A stretch of DNA of 64,000 bases from Closterium sp. Naga37s-1 (GCA_947471745.1 CANJKZ010000115.1:248001-312000); one strand, 5' to 3'. Counted from the stretch's first letter, positions 34,247-47,200 are shown. Numbers and translations are program-made. Notes: a model not told the origin generated them from the letters alone.

Positions 34247-35337
34247 TGTTGGTGTAAGGGCCTAATAAACTCAGGCTATTAAGACGTAATCCAACTTAAC
34301 CTCTCCTCGGGGTCACCTCCAAGGGTCCTTGGGTGCTTGGTACAGGACCAGCCCCTATCCTCGGGTCCGAGTATGTAGAGAGAGGGATTAAGAGGGACTT
34401 AGTCAAAACAGAAAGAGTACCTTGAAGGTTGCGCAGCGTGCCGTGCAGACCGTCGATCTGATTAAGCTGAGAATTTTCTATATCGAAGCTCGCTCCAGGA
34501 GCTTTAAAATGAGCCAAGTTGACTCGCGAAAAGTTCTGCCATTACGAAGTTATGGCTCGGACAGCGTTGGCCTAGCGTCGTAGTGCTAGCGTACTAGCAT
34601 TGACTCGGGTAGCATTCCGCCGTCGCACCGTATAGAAACGAAATTCCAGCAAGGAAGGAATTCGCTTGAATCGATTTAACTATTTTCAGGTACAAACAGA
34701 GAAGGAATAAATAGTTCTAGCTAGCAAGGACCCTGGGAATCAACCTGGGAACAACCAGGGATGATCCCAAATAATTCCAAGCAACAGAACCAACCTGGCT
34801 GGACAAAACAGCAGGTGGTAGGTTGGTAAACAACCTCTGGTTCTGTTTTTCCAACCTGGGAAAACAACAACCAGGTTCAGGTCCTAAAAACAGAACCTGT
34901 TTTATCTTTGCCCAACCATCCAAATGCTGGTTCCGCTGGTTTCCCCTGGCCCTGTAGCATGCAGATACAGACAAACAACATCCAACCTTCACCTAAATTG
35001 TACCCCTATAGTGCCTACCCTGCTACACTATAGTCAACCAAACAAAACAGTACAATCACGAGTTGGATAGAACTGAATATGCGCAATCAATTCAACCGAA
35101 CTGCAAAGCTTCCATCTTGGGTTCCTTTGCGAGCTCGTCCTTTCTGCTTGCACTGTTCATAGCGCGTACAATGTTGTGCCGAAGCGCACATTGCGCGAGT
35201 ACCTGCAAATGCATCAAGCGAAAATTGCGAAAGCAAACAAATACACGAACATTCCATTCACACCCAAATGCATTCGTACACGCATACTCGTACAAACAGA
35301 CGGCAGGATGTCGTGCAATGTGAATTTGCACCCAACA
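34247..35337 (-). repeat. Copia-A2 3' LTR, reverse
   Basis: 1091 bp, on the minus strand TGTTGGGTGC to CACCAACA. Its 3' flank on the minus strand is GGAATTATTT, the continuation of the A1 LTR. Confidence 0.92.
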
Positions 35338-35379
35338 CACTCCCCCTCAGCCTGCCGGCTGCATCCCCAACATTCCATG

Positions 35380-38300
35380 CTAGTTCATGCTCATTCCACT
35401 CATGCGCACACAACGCCAATGAGGCTCATCCGCAAGCATCTTGGTGAGGAAGTCTGCTGGCTGCTGGTGAGTCTTGATGTAGATCGGATTCACCGTGCCT
35501 CTCTTCACCTCCTTACGCAGCCAGTGCCACTTGATATGCATGTGCTTGTTCAGCCCATGAAGCACAGCGTTCCTGGCCATCCCAAGAGCCCCCTTGCTAT
35601 CACAAAACAGCGCCGTAGCAACCTTCTGCTCCTGGCCAATCTCCTCTAACAGCCTCCTCATCCAAATCACCTCCTTCAACCCATGGAACATCGCCATGTA
35701 CTCTGATTCAACGGAAGAGAGTGCCGTCTCCGTCTGCTTCTTGGACCTCCAACAAACAGGTCCTCCCCCAACTACGCAGATGTATCCTCCCACAGATGAG
35801 GAATCCTCCTTCTCAGAAGCCCACATAGCATCGGTAAAGCAAGTGAGAAACAGCTTGCCTTCTCCAAGCCGCTCCCCCTTCTCTTTCAGCACCTCAACCC
35901 CTTTCTGCTACACCTGTGCAGATGCGGAGTATTGAACTCCAATGCTTGGGTGAGAGTTCAGGTACTTCACCACATGCGCAGCTGCATCCACCTGCTCCTC
36001 TGATGGATTCTGCACCACCCTTGCCAGCTGCCCAACAGAGAAAGAGATGTCGGGCCTCGTGTAAACCGCTGCATACAAGAGGCTGCCCACCAAGGACTGA
36101 AATTGCTACTACTCCTCGACTTCAACCCCTTCATCCTCTGCAGCCTTCACAAGCTTGAATTCTGCTGGCAGGGGAGTTGCAACCTTGTGCTCATTCTCAA
36201 TCCCATACTTCTCACCCAGCTCCTTGATGAACTTCTCCTGGTGCAGCTTCAACCACATGTGATCTGGATCCCTCTCCACGTGCATCCTGAGGTAGTACTT
36301 TACCTCCCCAAGGTTCTTGCACTTGAAGTTCTCCATCAGCTGCTGCTGCACATTCTGGATCTCCTTCATGCTGCTGCTGAAGAGAAGAATGCCGTCCACG
36401 TAGACCAGAAACATCACCAGCTTCTCCTTCTCCCCCTTGAGAAAGAGGCTCTCATCGCAGCTGCTGGTCCTGAATCCCATTTCCTCTAAAACATCTGCCA
36501 ACTTCTGGTACCAGCAGCGTGGCGCTTGCTTCAATCCGTAGATGGATTTTTTCAGCTTGCACACCCTTCCCGTACCATCCTCATACCCAGGCGGCTGCGT
36601 CATGTACACATCCTCCTCTAAAATCCCATTGAGGAATGCCGTTGATATATCCATCTGATTGATGAATTTCCCACTAACGGCTGCGTCTGCCAACAAGACA
36701 CGGAGGGTAGGGGGTTTGGCAGTGGGAGCAAAGATCTCATTGGACAAGTCCTTCTTCTCCTTTTGCATAAACCCCTTAGCCACCAGCCTACTCTTGGAGA
36801 TGGTGACCTGTCCCTTATCATCGGTCTTGATCCTTAGCACCCACTTGCACTGTACGGCTTTCTTCCCCTCAGGCAGCACCACCAGATCACATGTCCCATT
36901 CTCTAGCAGGCTCTGGTACTCAGCATCCCTAGAAACCAGCCACTTCTCCCTATCTGGTCCAGCTAATGCCTCCTCCATGCTAGCTGGTTCCTCTGGTGCA
37001 GGGGCAAGAAAACAGTAGGCAGGTTCATCCTCCTCATCCGGGTCATAGCCATGCGGTAGAATCAGCAATGCCTCCTCATTCCCAAGCTGCTGCTCTGCTA
37101 CATCAGCTCCTGCAGTCAGCTTCATAGTGTCCATACGGGTACGTCCTGGCCTAGACACGGGTGTCTCCCATTCCTTCATAATGACACCCTTCAGCTTCCT
37201 CCTTTGTGGTAGTTTAGGCACCTTAGCTTTGCCCTGCTGTTGTTCTCCTCCCTCAGATCCAGCAGCTTCCCTGGTGCTACCACTAGTCTCCACATCATCT
37301 CCTCCACCAGCAGGTGCCTCCTGCACCTTCTCTCCATCACCACCCTCTGCAGCTGCCTCCTCTCCCTCCTCCCACACACTAGGAGTCAGGTCCAGCTGCA
37401 TGGTGATCTGCTCCATCTGCTAGGAGACCTTAGCCTACGGCTGTTTCTCCCAGCTCCCATACATCATGCCCTCAACAAACTTCACATCCCTGCTGTCAAA
37501 CAACACACCCTAGCATGGTTCCTACAGAAGCCATCCTTTGCTCTCAGCAGCCAGCCCCAAATGCACACACCAGATTGCACTTGCCCCCAACTTACTTCGG
37601 TGGACCTTGGGGACGTGGGCGACTGCCATGCAACCAAACACTCTCAGCATGTCCACCGGCGGCTTCCTCCCAAGCCACCTCTACAACGGCACCCACAAGT
37701 CATCACCAACCTTAGTGAGCACCCTGTTCCTAGCCACGGTTGCGTGCCGGACAGCATGGGGCCACATTGAATTGCCCACCCCTGATTCTATGAGCAGCGC
37801 CCAAGCTGTCTCCAAAATGGTCCGGATCGCCCGTTCTGCTACACTGTTGGACTGTGGGGTGTAAGTTGTGGTCAGCTCCCTCTGAATGCCCTGCTTCTTA
37901 AGCCAGGCCGTCATCTCAGCTCCAAGGAACTCACCACCCCGGTCTGTTCTAATCCGCTTCACCATACACTCCGCTTGCTTCTCTACGAACGGCAGCCAAT
38001 CTTCCCGTATCGTAGAGGCGGCGTGGTCCTTCTGCTTTAGCGGATATGCCCACATAAGCCTGCTCCGATCATCCACTATGGTCAGGAAGTACCGCTCCCC
38101 CTTGTGTCCCTGAACCGGCAGCGGCCCCACCAAGTCCATGTGGACCAGCTCTAAATGCTTCTTGCTCCTGCCAGCCACACTATGGAAGGGGAAACGGGTG
38201 AATTTGGATAGCAAGCAGATTTCACAGTTGTCATCAGGTGGCTGTCCGTTCAGCTTCAAGCCTTTAACGGCTCCATCCTTCTCTAGCTTCTTCAGCAAAG

Positions 38301-39986
38301 GCATTGCCACATGCCCCAAGCGTCGGAGTGCCGTTGCCCAATCCGTCTCCCCAGATCTGGCCGACACTTTCACACCAACGGCTCCCACGGCGTTGCAATC
38401 CCCCTGCGACGCAGACCCCTCTCTAGCCTGCCCCCACCGTGCCATGCCAATGCCGGCAGCTGCCACATGGATCTATACACATCCTTGCTCTCGTGCAGAT
38501 CCCAAAGCACCCGGTTGCCAAGCTGCCCCTTGTAAGTGCGTGCCCCATCCGTGCTAGTACTCACCCCAGCCTTGGCGAGCTTACGGAGGGAGATGAAGTT
38601 GGCCTTGAGGTCGGGAACGAGGAGAACGTTGTGCAGCACCACCGGCTTGCCATCCGCTCCCTTGAATGCAGCGCGTCCCGCACCAGCCAACTTCAACGCG
38701 TGTCCAGAGGCAGAGCACACCTCAGAGATTGGTGCAGAGCGTAGGTCGTCTAGCAGGTCCTTGCGCGGCGTCATCGTCTACGCAGCGCCCGTGTCCAACA
38801 CCCAAAAGTCCAGGGGGTGCAGCTCTGCTCCAACCTTGGCAGAACCGTCTCCTTGCTCCCCTTCGTATCCAACATGGAAGAACTGGCCCGAGGTTCGCTC
38901 CTTCTTCTTCTCAGCACCGCCTTTGCCTTTCAGGTTGTCGTCGGACGAATCTGCGACTATGTTTGCGCCGATTTTCTGGTTGCTCCGAGCGCCGCCATCC
39001 TGATGGCGATTCTGGGGGGTCCATCCTTCGGGTTTCTTGTAATACAAGAACCAGGGATGCCCCTCCTTCTCACAATACCATCAGCTCCCTTTCATTTTTC
39101 CACCAGCACCTGATCAGCCCCCACGTCCAGATTTCCCACCGCGACCCCAACCGGTACCTCCTTGTTGGTCGTTGGAGTCGTCGTCCTTCTTTGCACCGCG
39201 ACCAGCACCACGGAAGCCACGTCCTCTGCCACGTTTGCCTCCTTGCATGCCGTAGCCACTGCTGCCCTTGTCTCCACCCCTCAGTTGGCGGCGACGGAAG
39301 TCCTCCTCCAGAATCTTCGTCCACACCCACTCGAGCGTCCACAAGCTCTGGTTCTGCGGCAGGCTCAATCCGCTCCTGTATTGCAGCCACGACTCCGGCA
39401 GCAGCGAGAGCATCTTCAAGCATTTGGTCTGCTCCGGGTAGGTGATTCCCGCGGTTGCCAGCTTTGCGTAGAGATCACGCATCTTGTCCAGAACAGGTTG
39501 CACCGGCTCTCCCTCGCTCAGGCGCAGCGCGGACAGCTCCCTCTCCATCATGAGCGTCGCGGCAACGGAGGTTGGGGCGTGCAGCTCCTTCAGCACGGTC
39601 CACGCTTTCGGACCGCACTTATCCTCCGGCAGCAGGTGCATAACGTGGTGTCGCTGGTTCAGCTCCAAACTCTGCGACATTAAGTAGTAGCCAGCCGAGG
39701 AGCGCTCGTCCCATTCTTCATGCAGCGCGGGGTCACTCGGTCTAGGCTCCTCCTCAATCATTAGTTTCAGCAATCCAATCTGACGGAAATATAGTTGCAT
39801 TTTCCAGGCCCAATCATCATAGCCCTCACCATTGAACTTCTCGACGGTGAAGTTTTTCAGCACCTCCTTGATCAGCAAGCCCTGGTTTGTTCGCGCTCCC
39901 CTTGGCGCCGAAACACCAGAATCTTGGCTGCCGCTACGATCTTGGGCTGAAGATTCACTAGCTCCCGCCGAATCCTTTCCCGCCAT
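35380..39986 (-). pseudogene. Copia-A2 gag-pol remains
   Basis: On the minus strand gag starts MAGKDSAGASESS at 39986 and contains KFNGEGYDDWAWKMQLYF and LHAPTSVAATLM. A zinc-knuckle region lies near 39045-39090 (CWYCEKEGHPW in the sister fragment). The protease-like LDTGAA region is near 38780-38800 and gag-pre-integrase (LRRLGHVAMP, CEICLLSKFTR) at about 38210-38330. The integrase core spans about 37800-38150 (HMDLVGPL, TDRGGEF) and RT about 36110-36960. RNase H spans about 35400-35880 (CFTDAMWAS, SSVESEYMA, WHWLRKEV). It is a fossil with about six interruptions. A reader wanting the family layout will find it clearest here. Confidence 0.88.
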
Positions 39987-40017
39987 AGCTACCTATAACG
40001 AGGATCGCTGTAACGCA

Positions 40018-40029
40018 GCTCTGATACCA
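40018..40029 (-). other. Primer binding site of Copia-A2 (tRNA-iMet)
   Basis: The minus strand reads TGGTATCAGAGC three bases after the LTR, as in Copia-A1. Confidence 0.92.
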
Positions 40030-40032
40030 GCT

Positions 40033-41124
40033 TGTTGGTGTAAGGGCCTAATAAACTCAGGCTATTAAGACGTTATCCAACTTAAAACCTCTCCTCGGGG
40101 TCATCTCCAAGGGTCCCTGGGTGCTTGGTACAAGACCAGCCCCTATCCTCGGGTCCGAGTATGTAGAGAGAGGGATCAAGAGGGACTTAGTCAAAACAGC
40201 AATAGTACCTTGAACGTCGCGCAGCGTGCCGTGCAGACCGTCGATCGGATTAAGCTGAGAACTCGCTATGTCGAAGCTCACTCTAAGAGCTTTCAAAAGA
40301 GCCAAGTTGCCTCGCGAAAAGTTCTGCCATTACGAAGTTATGACTCGGACAGCGTTTGCCTAGCGTCGTAGTGCTAGCGTACTAGCGTTGACTCGGTAGC
40401 ATTCCGCCGTCGCACCGCGTAGAAACGAAATTCCAGCAAGGAAGGAATTCGCTTGAATCAAATTGAATATTTCCAGGTACAAACAGAGAAGGAATAAATA
40501 GTTCTAGCTAGCAAGGACCTTGGGAATCAACCTGGGAACAACCAGGGATGATCCCAAATAATTCCAAGCAACAGAACCAACCTGGCTGGACAAAATAGCA
40601 GGTGGTAGGTTGGTAAACAACCTCTGGTTCTGTTTTTCCAACCTGGGAAAACAACAACCAGGTTCAGGTCCTAAAAACAGAACCTGTTTTGTCTTTGCCC
40701 AACCAGCCAAATGCTGGTTCCGCTGATTTCCCCTGGCCCTGTAGCATGCAGATACAGACAAACAACATCCAACCTTCACCTAAATTGTACCCCTATAGTG
40801 CCTGCCCTGCTACACTAATGTCAACCAAACAAAACAGTACAATTTCGAGTTGGATAGAACTGAATCTGCGCAATCAATTCAACCGAACTGCAAAGCGTCC
40901 ATCTTGGGTTCCTTTGCGAGCTCGTCCTTTCTGCTTGCACTGTTCATAGCGCGTACAATATTGTGCCGAAGCGCACATTGCGCGAGTACCTGCAAATGCA
41001 TCAAGCGAAAATTGCGAAAGCAAACAAACACACGAACATTCCATTCACACCCAAATGCATTCGCACACGCATACTCGTACAAACAGACGGCAGGATGTCG
41101 TGCAATGTGAATTTGCACCCAACA
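40033..41124 (-). repeat. Copia-A2 5' LTR, reverse
   Basis: 1092 bp, on the minus strand TGTTGGGTGC to CACCAACA. The outer flank (41125 onward) is a Copia-B' LTR broken at GGTGCAATG. Confidence 0.92.
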
Positions 41125-41706
41125 CATTGCACCCGCAGGACAGCAGCGCACTCGCTTCGCAGGTGCTCGCATTTGATTGGCGTGCTGTGCTTCGTCACCT
41201 GCACAGCGCATACACCAAACCGTCCACGTGCTGGTGGCTGCACCTGATCAGCCATGTCGACCTCGGGATACCACCTCCGAGGTCGGCCTCACCAAGACCA
41301 CCTGGGCAGAACCAAGGTCGACGGCCACCTCCGGTCGACCTCACCAATTGACCCACACCCTTGGTCGACCAGCTCCAGGTCGACCACACTCCTGGTCGAC
41401 CAGCTCCAGGTCGACCAGCACAGCTGTCAGCCGACCACATCAAGTCGGCTTCACCAGGTCGGCGTCCCCAAGTCGACGCCGTCCTCAAGTCGACCTCCCA
41501 AGTCGACCTCCCAGTGTTGAAGTCGGCCATCGGCGCCCCCAAGGTCGGCGGACTCGCAGTGGCCCCGTGCAGGTCAACCAACCCGTCGACCAGCTTGCCC
41601 AAGTCGGCGTCGCCCACTGCTGCAAGTCGGCTGCACCTCCCGCACACCCGACCACGAAGTCGGCTCCGCCCAAGCGAGGACGGGGCCAACCACAACTCCC
41701 GTTGAC
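41125..41706 (-). repeat. Partial LTR-B', reverse
   Basis: On the minus strand it starts TGTCAACGGGAGTTG at 41706 and matches the LTRs at 14585 and 62889 for about 580 bp before the A2 element interrupts it. The terminus lies directly against the satellite. It is rich in GTCGAC and in repeats of the type CCAGGTCGACCA. Confidence 0.88.
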
Positions 41707-42889
41707 AGGTACAAAGGGTAAGTGCGTTACTTACTCATATGCATGGTACAAAGAGTAAGTGAGCTACTTAAGAGTAAGTGACTTGTATGGTTAGTACTAA
41801 GAGTAATTCTGTTTCTTACCCATATGGTTGGTACTAAGAGTAAGTGCGTTACTTACCCATATGGTTGGTACTAACAGTAAGTGCGTTACTTACCCATATG
41901 GATGGTACAAAGAGTATGTGCATTACGTACCCATATGGTTGGTACTAAGAGTAAGTGCGTTACTTACCCATATGGTTGGTACTAAGAGTAAGTGTGTTAC
42001 TTACTCATATGGCTAGTACTAAGAGTATGTGCGTTACTTACCCGTATGGATGGTACTAAGGGTAAGTGCATTACTTACTCATATGGATGGTACAAAGAGT
42101 AAGTAAGTAACTTAACCATATGGTTGGTACTAAGGGTAAGTCTGTTTCTTACCCATATGGTTGGTACTAAAAGTAAGTGCGTTACTTACCCGTATGGATG
42201 GTACTAAGGGTAAGTGCATTACTTACTCATATGGATGGTACAAAGAGTAAGTGCGTTACTTAACCATATGATTGGTACTAAGGGTAAGTCTGTTTCTTAC
42301 CGATATGGTTGGTACTAAGAGTAAGTGCGGTACTTACCCATATGGTTGGTACTAAGAGTTAGTGTGTTACTTACTCATATGGTTGGTACTAAGAGAAAGT
42401 GCGTTACTTACCCATATGGATGGTACTAAGGGTAAGTGCATTACTTATTCATATGGATGGTACAAAGAGTAAGTGCGTTACTTACTCATATGGATGGTAC
42501 AAAGAGTAAGTGAGTTACTTAACCATATGGTTGGTACTAAGAGTAAGTCTGTTTCTTACCCATATGGATGGTACAAGGAGTAAGTGCGTTACTTACCCAT
42601 ATGGTTTTTACTAAGAGTAAGTGCGATACTTACCCAAATGGTTGGTACTAAGAGTAAGTGCGTTACTTATTCATATGGTTGGTACAGAGAGTAAGTGTGT
42701 TACTTACCCAAATGGTTGGCACTATGAGTAAGTACGTTACTTACTCATATTTTTGGTACTAAGAGTAAGTGTGTTTCTTACTCAGTTGGTTGGTACTAAA
42801 AGTAAGTGCGGAACTTACCCATATGGATGGCATTAAGAGAAAGTGTGTTACTTACCCGTATGGATGGTACTAATGGTAAGTGTGTAACT
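41707..42889 (-). repeat. 37-bp satellite array, block 2 (about 32 units)
   Basis: Same unit as block 1 but on the opposite strand (TAAGTGCGTTACTTACCC, ATATGGTTGGTACTAAGAG). It ends at GTGTAACT, where a Copia-B LTR starts. Confidence 0.95.
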
Positions 42890-43082
42890 TGTTAAAAGGA
42901 ATGGAGTGTTCAAGTGCGTCTGGCCAACGTCGGCGACGGGGACGAGGATGTGCAGCAGTAGGTGCCGTGCCCTTCTGCACGGCTGGTGCGGTGACGGCGT
43001 GCTGGTGCACGCCGAGGACGAGTTTTCTCCGAGGAGTACTGCCGTGTGGGCTAGGGGCCCAAGCGTGAGCGCGGCAGGGGAG
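42890..43082 (+). mobile_element. Copia-B leftmost unit: LTR tip and internal 3' tail
   Basis: About 21 bases matching the start of LTR-B (TGTTAAAAGGAATGGAGTGT) are joined to the last 170 bp of a Copia-B internal region. That tail matches 50437-50614, including the polypurine tract GGCAGGGGAG. It is the remnant of a neighbour element that shared the LTR at 43083. Together with 43083-51711 it is bounded by the target duplication TAACT. Confidence 0.85.
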
Positions 43083-44198
43083 TGTTAACGGGAATGGAGT
43101 GTTGGCCCCGCCCTTGCTTGGGCAACGCCGACGACTTGGTCGGATGTACGGGAGAAGCAGCCGACTGTTCACAGTGAGGGAGCTGCTCGACGGGCTTCGT
43201 CGAGTTGCAGGGAATCACTGTGGTGTTGCCGTCGACCACAGAGTTCGACGGCCTTCTTCTGCGGGGCAGGACGACGAAGTGGTCGTCGTCCTGCACAAGC
43301 CTATCACGCGGCTGGAGCCGTCGACCAGTGAGCTCGACAGCTGCAGCTGACTGGGCTGGTCGACGGGTGGGCCGTCGACCAGGAGGAGCAGTTCGACGGG
43401 GAGGTCGACGGAGCAGTCTGTCGACCTGACAAGTGAGCAGCGGTCGACGGGGGGAGCTCGGCAACAATGGCTGACAGTGCTGGTCGACGGAGGGGTCCGT
43501 TGACCATGGTGTTGCTCGACGGGTGCTGTGGTCGACCAGAGCACTTGGTGGTCGACCAGAGGACTTGGTGGTCGACCAGAGAACTTGGTCGACCAGAGGC
43601 ACTTGGTGGTCGACCAGAGCACCTGGTGGTGTCCATGTCGACCACGTAACCTGCTCGGCGAGTTCTGCGGTGGCACGCGAACGTCGTCGAGGTTGCGGTG
43701 ACGAAGGCGACTTCGGGCTGGTATCCCAAAGTCGATGTGGCTCGTTAGGCTCAGACAACAGCTGACGGATGCACAACGATGCAAGTCGGGCCATTCGTCT
43801 GCGCGCACCTGCGAGCGTGCACACTGCTGCCATCTACGGGTGCAACGCTCGACAGCCGCTCTGCTGCAGCGTTGGCACGCCGTCGACCTGCTGTGTTGGC
43901 AGGTCGCCTTTTTGCAGTGCTGGCGCGGCTCCTCTACGCAACGCTGGCAGGCAGTCGACCATGCTGTGCTGGCGGTCGACCAGGCTAGCTGCAGAGTTGC
44001 CAGGTGCCTGATGTAGTTATTGTTTGTCATTGCTTGTTCAATCATTCTGTAATGTAATCTTTGCCTAGTGAAACTCTTGCCGATTTCTCCCGTGAATATG
44101 CAAGCGCTAAGGAGCTAAGCAACGCTACGATCACTCCTAGTAGTTCGTGCCAACCCCCCCGTAGTCTAGCTCACTACTTTGTAGAGTGACTCTCCGCA
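43083..44198 (+). repeat. Copia-B 5' LTR
   Basis: 1116 bp from TGTTAACGGGAATGG to GACTCTCCGCA. It contains repeated GGTCGACCAGAGCACTTGGT units at about 43530-43630. TGGTGTGGTGAGCGTGG follows at the expected primer site position. Confidence 0.9.
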
Positions 44199-44289
44199 TG
44201 GTGTGGTGAGCGTGGACGGCCCCGCAAATTACCTTCAGATAGTAGCTGAATTTTGCACCTACTAATTTGTTCGTAGGCCGGCAGCAGCG

Positions 44290-47200
44290 TTAGTCGCCAT
44301 AGTCGACCCCGTAGCTGATACGGGCGTAGCGGACACCTTGGAGGCGCATTTGGCTGACGCGAGGAAACGCCACGCGGGATGGCGAGTACGGGACGATCCC
44401 TTTTACGATCGCCGAGTTGGGCATCCGGGCGCAGTGGGCGACGGAGCACCCTTCCCGTCTACTTCTCCTCGGCCGGTGCAAAGCGAAGGTGGCGTCGACG
44501 AGGTCGACGGCGGTGCACAAGTCAGCGGCAGCGAAGGCACGAAGCAGAGTGGGGTGATCAAGGTCGACGGTGGCGTCGATAGGAGTCAGGCGCGAGTGCA
44601 GCGTTCGACGGCGGCTGCAGACAGCTCGCGTGCCGACGTCGATGGTCGACGTCGCTCTCCTCTACGAAGTGGTGGAGGGTTCTCGGCGACGACGCACGTG
44701 ACGGCGGGCGGGATCGCACCGGCGTATGGCTACTTCAAGTTTTCGCTGGACCGGATCACCGTCACACCTCTGCAAGGTCGACGGGACCTCATCACCTGGA
44801 GGGAGTCGATAGAACCTCAGCTTGAGGTCGCCGGGTTGAAAGGCTTCGCCGACGGCACCGTGCCAATTCCACCCGAGGAAGATGTCGAGCTGCGCGGGGA
44901 GTTTCGTGCTGCTCACTTGCTCACCTTCATGGTCATCTCGAGGTGCTGCTCGCCGGTGGTGCAACTAGCGCTCAGGTCCTGTCGAGAGCGACTGGATGCC
45001 GGTCACCAAGCCTGGCACTTCATCTTGTCGACGTACCAGGCGAAGGACGACTTGTACATCGGACAGCTGGAAGAGAAGATGACACACATTCGGATGGGCG
45101 AGCAGGAGTCGGCGACTGACTACTCCAACCGTGCTCGACGGATATTGGCTGAAATGTGGATGGCGGGCGCCGAATACTCCACGGCGTCCTACATCACCCA
45201 CGTCGTCAAGGGCCTGCCGCGCAGCTACAACCTCATGAAGAGGATGATGATGGTGCCCGGCACGCGTGAGTCCCTCGACGAGGACTCCATCACCAGCTAC
45301 ATTCTTCAAGACGAGGCTATGCAGGAGGCAGAGCAGCCCACGGAGCTCCTTCCGCAGGCGAGTTACACTGCACCGACGAAGCTGAATCGTCAGCAGGAGC
45401 AGCGCGGGAAGCCGGGCGGAGGTGGTAGCGGAGGTGGGCGGTCGACGAGCAGAGGTCGACGCGGGACAAGGGCCGAGGAGGTGATGGTCGACGGCGGGAG
45501 TGCTGGATCTGCCACGACCCCGACCATCTTTCGTACGAATGCCCCGAACGCGCAACTGCGACGAGGACGACAACAAGGGCGGTCGCGGTCGATCGGCCAG
45601 TCGTCGCCCCCGTCGAGATGCAAAGCCGCGCAAGGAGAAGCAGACGTCGAAGAAGACGTCGTCGACGAAGGACGTCGATAACTCCAGCGGCAAGGGCCGA
45701 GGCGACGGGGAGGTGTCGTGCTCGATGGTCGGCTTGGTAGAGCCGACAGTCTCGCTAGCGCCGGAGGCTGGCGAGGACTTCCAGGCGGTGGCGGCAGCTG
45801 TGCAAGCCAACCCGATGGCGATGCTGCTCGACAGCGGTTGCTCCCACCACCTGATGGGGACGAAGGCGGTCTTCGTCGACATGGCGCCGAGCGACGGTGT
45901 GAAGCACGTGCGTGGATTCAACGGGGCACTGCAGCCTGTCGAGGGTCGCGGAACCGTCGCTCTGCAAGGGGAGGACGGGAAGCGGGTCCTCATCCCCGAC
46001 GTGCTCTACAATCCGCGCATACAGGAAAACTTGCTATCTGCTGGCCAGCTGAAGGAGAGCGGAGTGCAGCTGCAGGGCGACGGCGACGAGATGCTGCTCA
46101 TCGCCGCGACCGGGGAAGTGCTCGGTCGAGCACGCTACACCGGCCGAGTCCTCTGCACCGACCTTCGCCCCTGCTCGACACGGTCGCCGTCGACCGAGGT
46201 GGTGGCTCTGCGGACGATGGTCTCGGCGGCGAAGTCGACCCCTGACCGGTGACACGCGAGGCTCGCGCATGTTGGCGTCAACACGATCAAGAGCTCGGCG
46301 AAGCATGAAGTTGCTACTGGGCTCGACATCAAGCCGTCGACCGGAGCAGACCCGCCATGTGTCTCGTGCGTCGGAGGAAAGCTGGCGCGGCACACCTTCC
46401 CCGACAAAGGCTCGGACGCCGACGAGGCACTGGCTGTCGTGCACATCGACTTGTGCGGGCCATTTCGGGTTGCTGCCAAAGGATATCAGCTTGTTCTTTC
46501 TGCTGCTGAAGGATCGCCACACTCGGTTCGTGAGGGTGATGCCGGTCACTAAGAAGAGCGACGTGCTGCGGGAGTTCCAAAAGTGGCTGGTGCTGGTGGA
46601 ACGGCAGGCGAAGGGCATGACCGGGGAGAGGAGTTTCTCGGGAAGGAGTTCACCGACTTCGTTGACGGCAAGGGCATCGTCCACGACCTGACGTGCCACT
46701 ACACTCCGCAGCAGAACGGCATGGCTGAGCGGTAGATGCGCACGGCTGTCGAGTCCGTGAGGACGCTGCTACTGCATAAAGGCGTGCAGCACCACTGGTG
46801 GCACCTCGCTCTACGCCAAGCTGTTTAGGTGCGCAACTGCTTGGAGCGGTCGACGACGTCGCCGGGGACAACGCCGTACCAGCTGCTGACCGGGAAGAAG
46901 CCCGACCTCACGCTGGCGCGGGTGTGGGGCTGCATGGTGCAGTTCATGGTTCCCGAGCAGCAGCGCGGTGGGAAGCTGGCGCCAAAGGCTCGCTGGGGGC
47001 TTCACCTGGGTGTGTCGCTGGAGAGCAAGGGCTGGGAGGTGCTGGACTTGAACGACAACAAGGTCGTGACGTCGGTCGAGGTGATCTTCTACGAGACGCT
47101 GTCGCTGGAGGTGTGGAAGCCGAAGTATGGGCCGGCGTCGGGGCGAACGCAGGCACACCTGCCGACGGACACCTCGACGGTAAAGGTCCCGCTGCTCGCC

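Larger units (their letters stand above)
34247..41124 (-). mobile_element. Copia-A2 element, two full LTRs, reverse
   Basis: The 6878-bp element has parts on the minus strand: 5' LTR 40033-41124, primer site 40018-40029, gag-pol 39986-35380, polypurine tract about 35338-35352 and 3' LTR 34247-35337. All copia domains are represented. It is broken, with about six interruptions in the coding part. The flanks do not match (GGAAT on the 3' side, CAATG on the 5' side), and the two LTRs differ by roughly 4-5 percent by eye. Both fit an element made by crossing over between two A2 copies. Confidence 0.88.
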
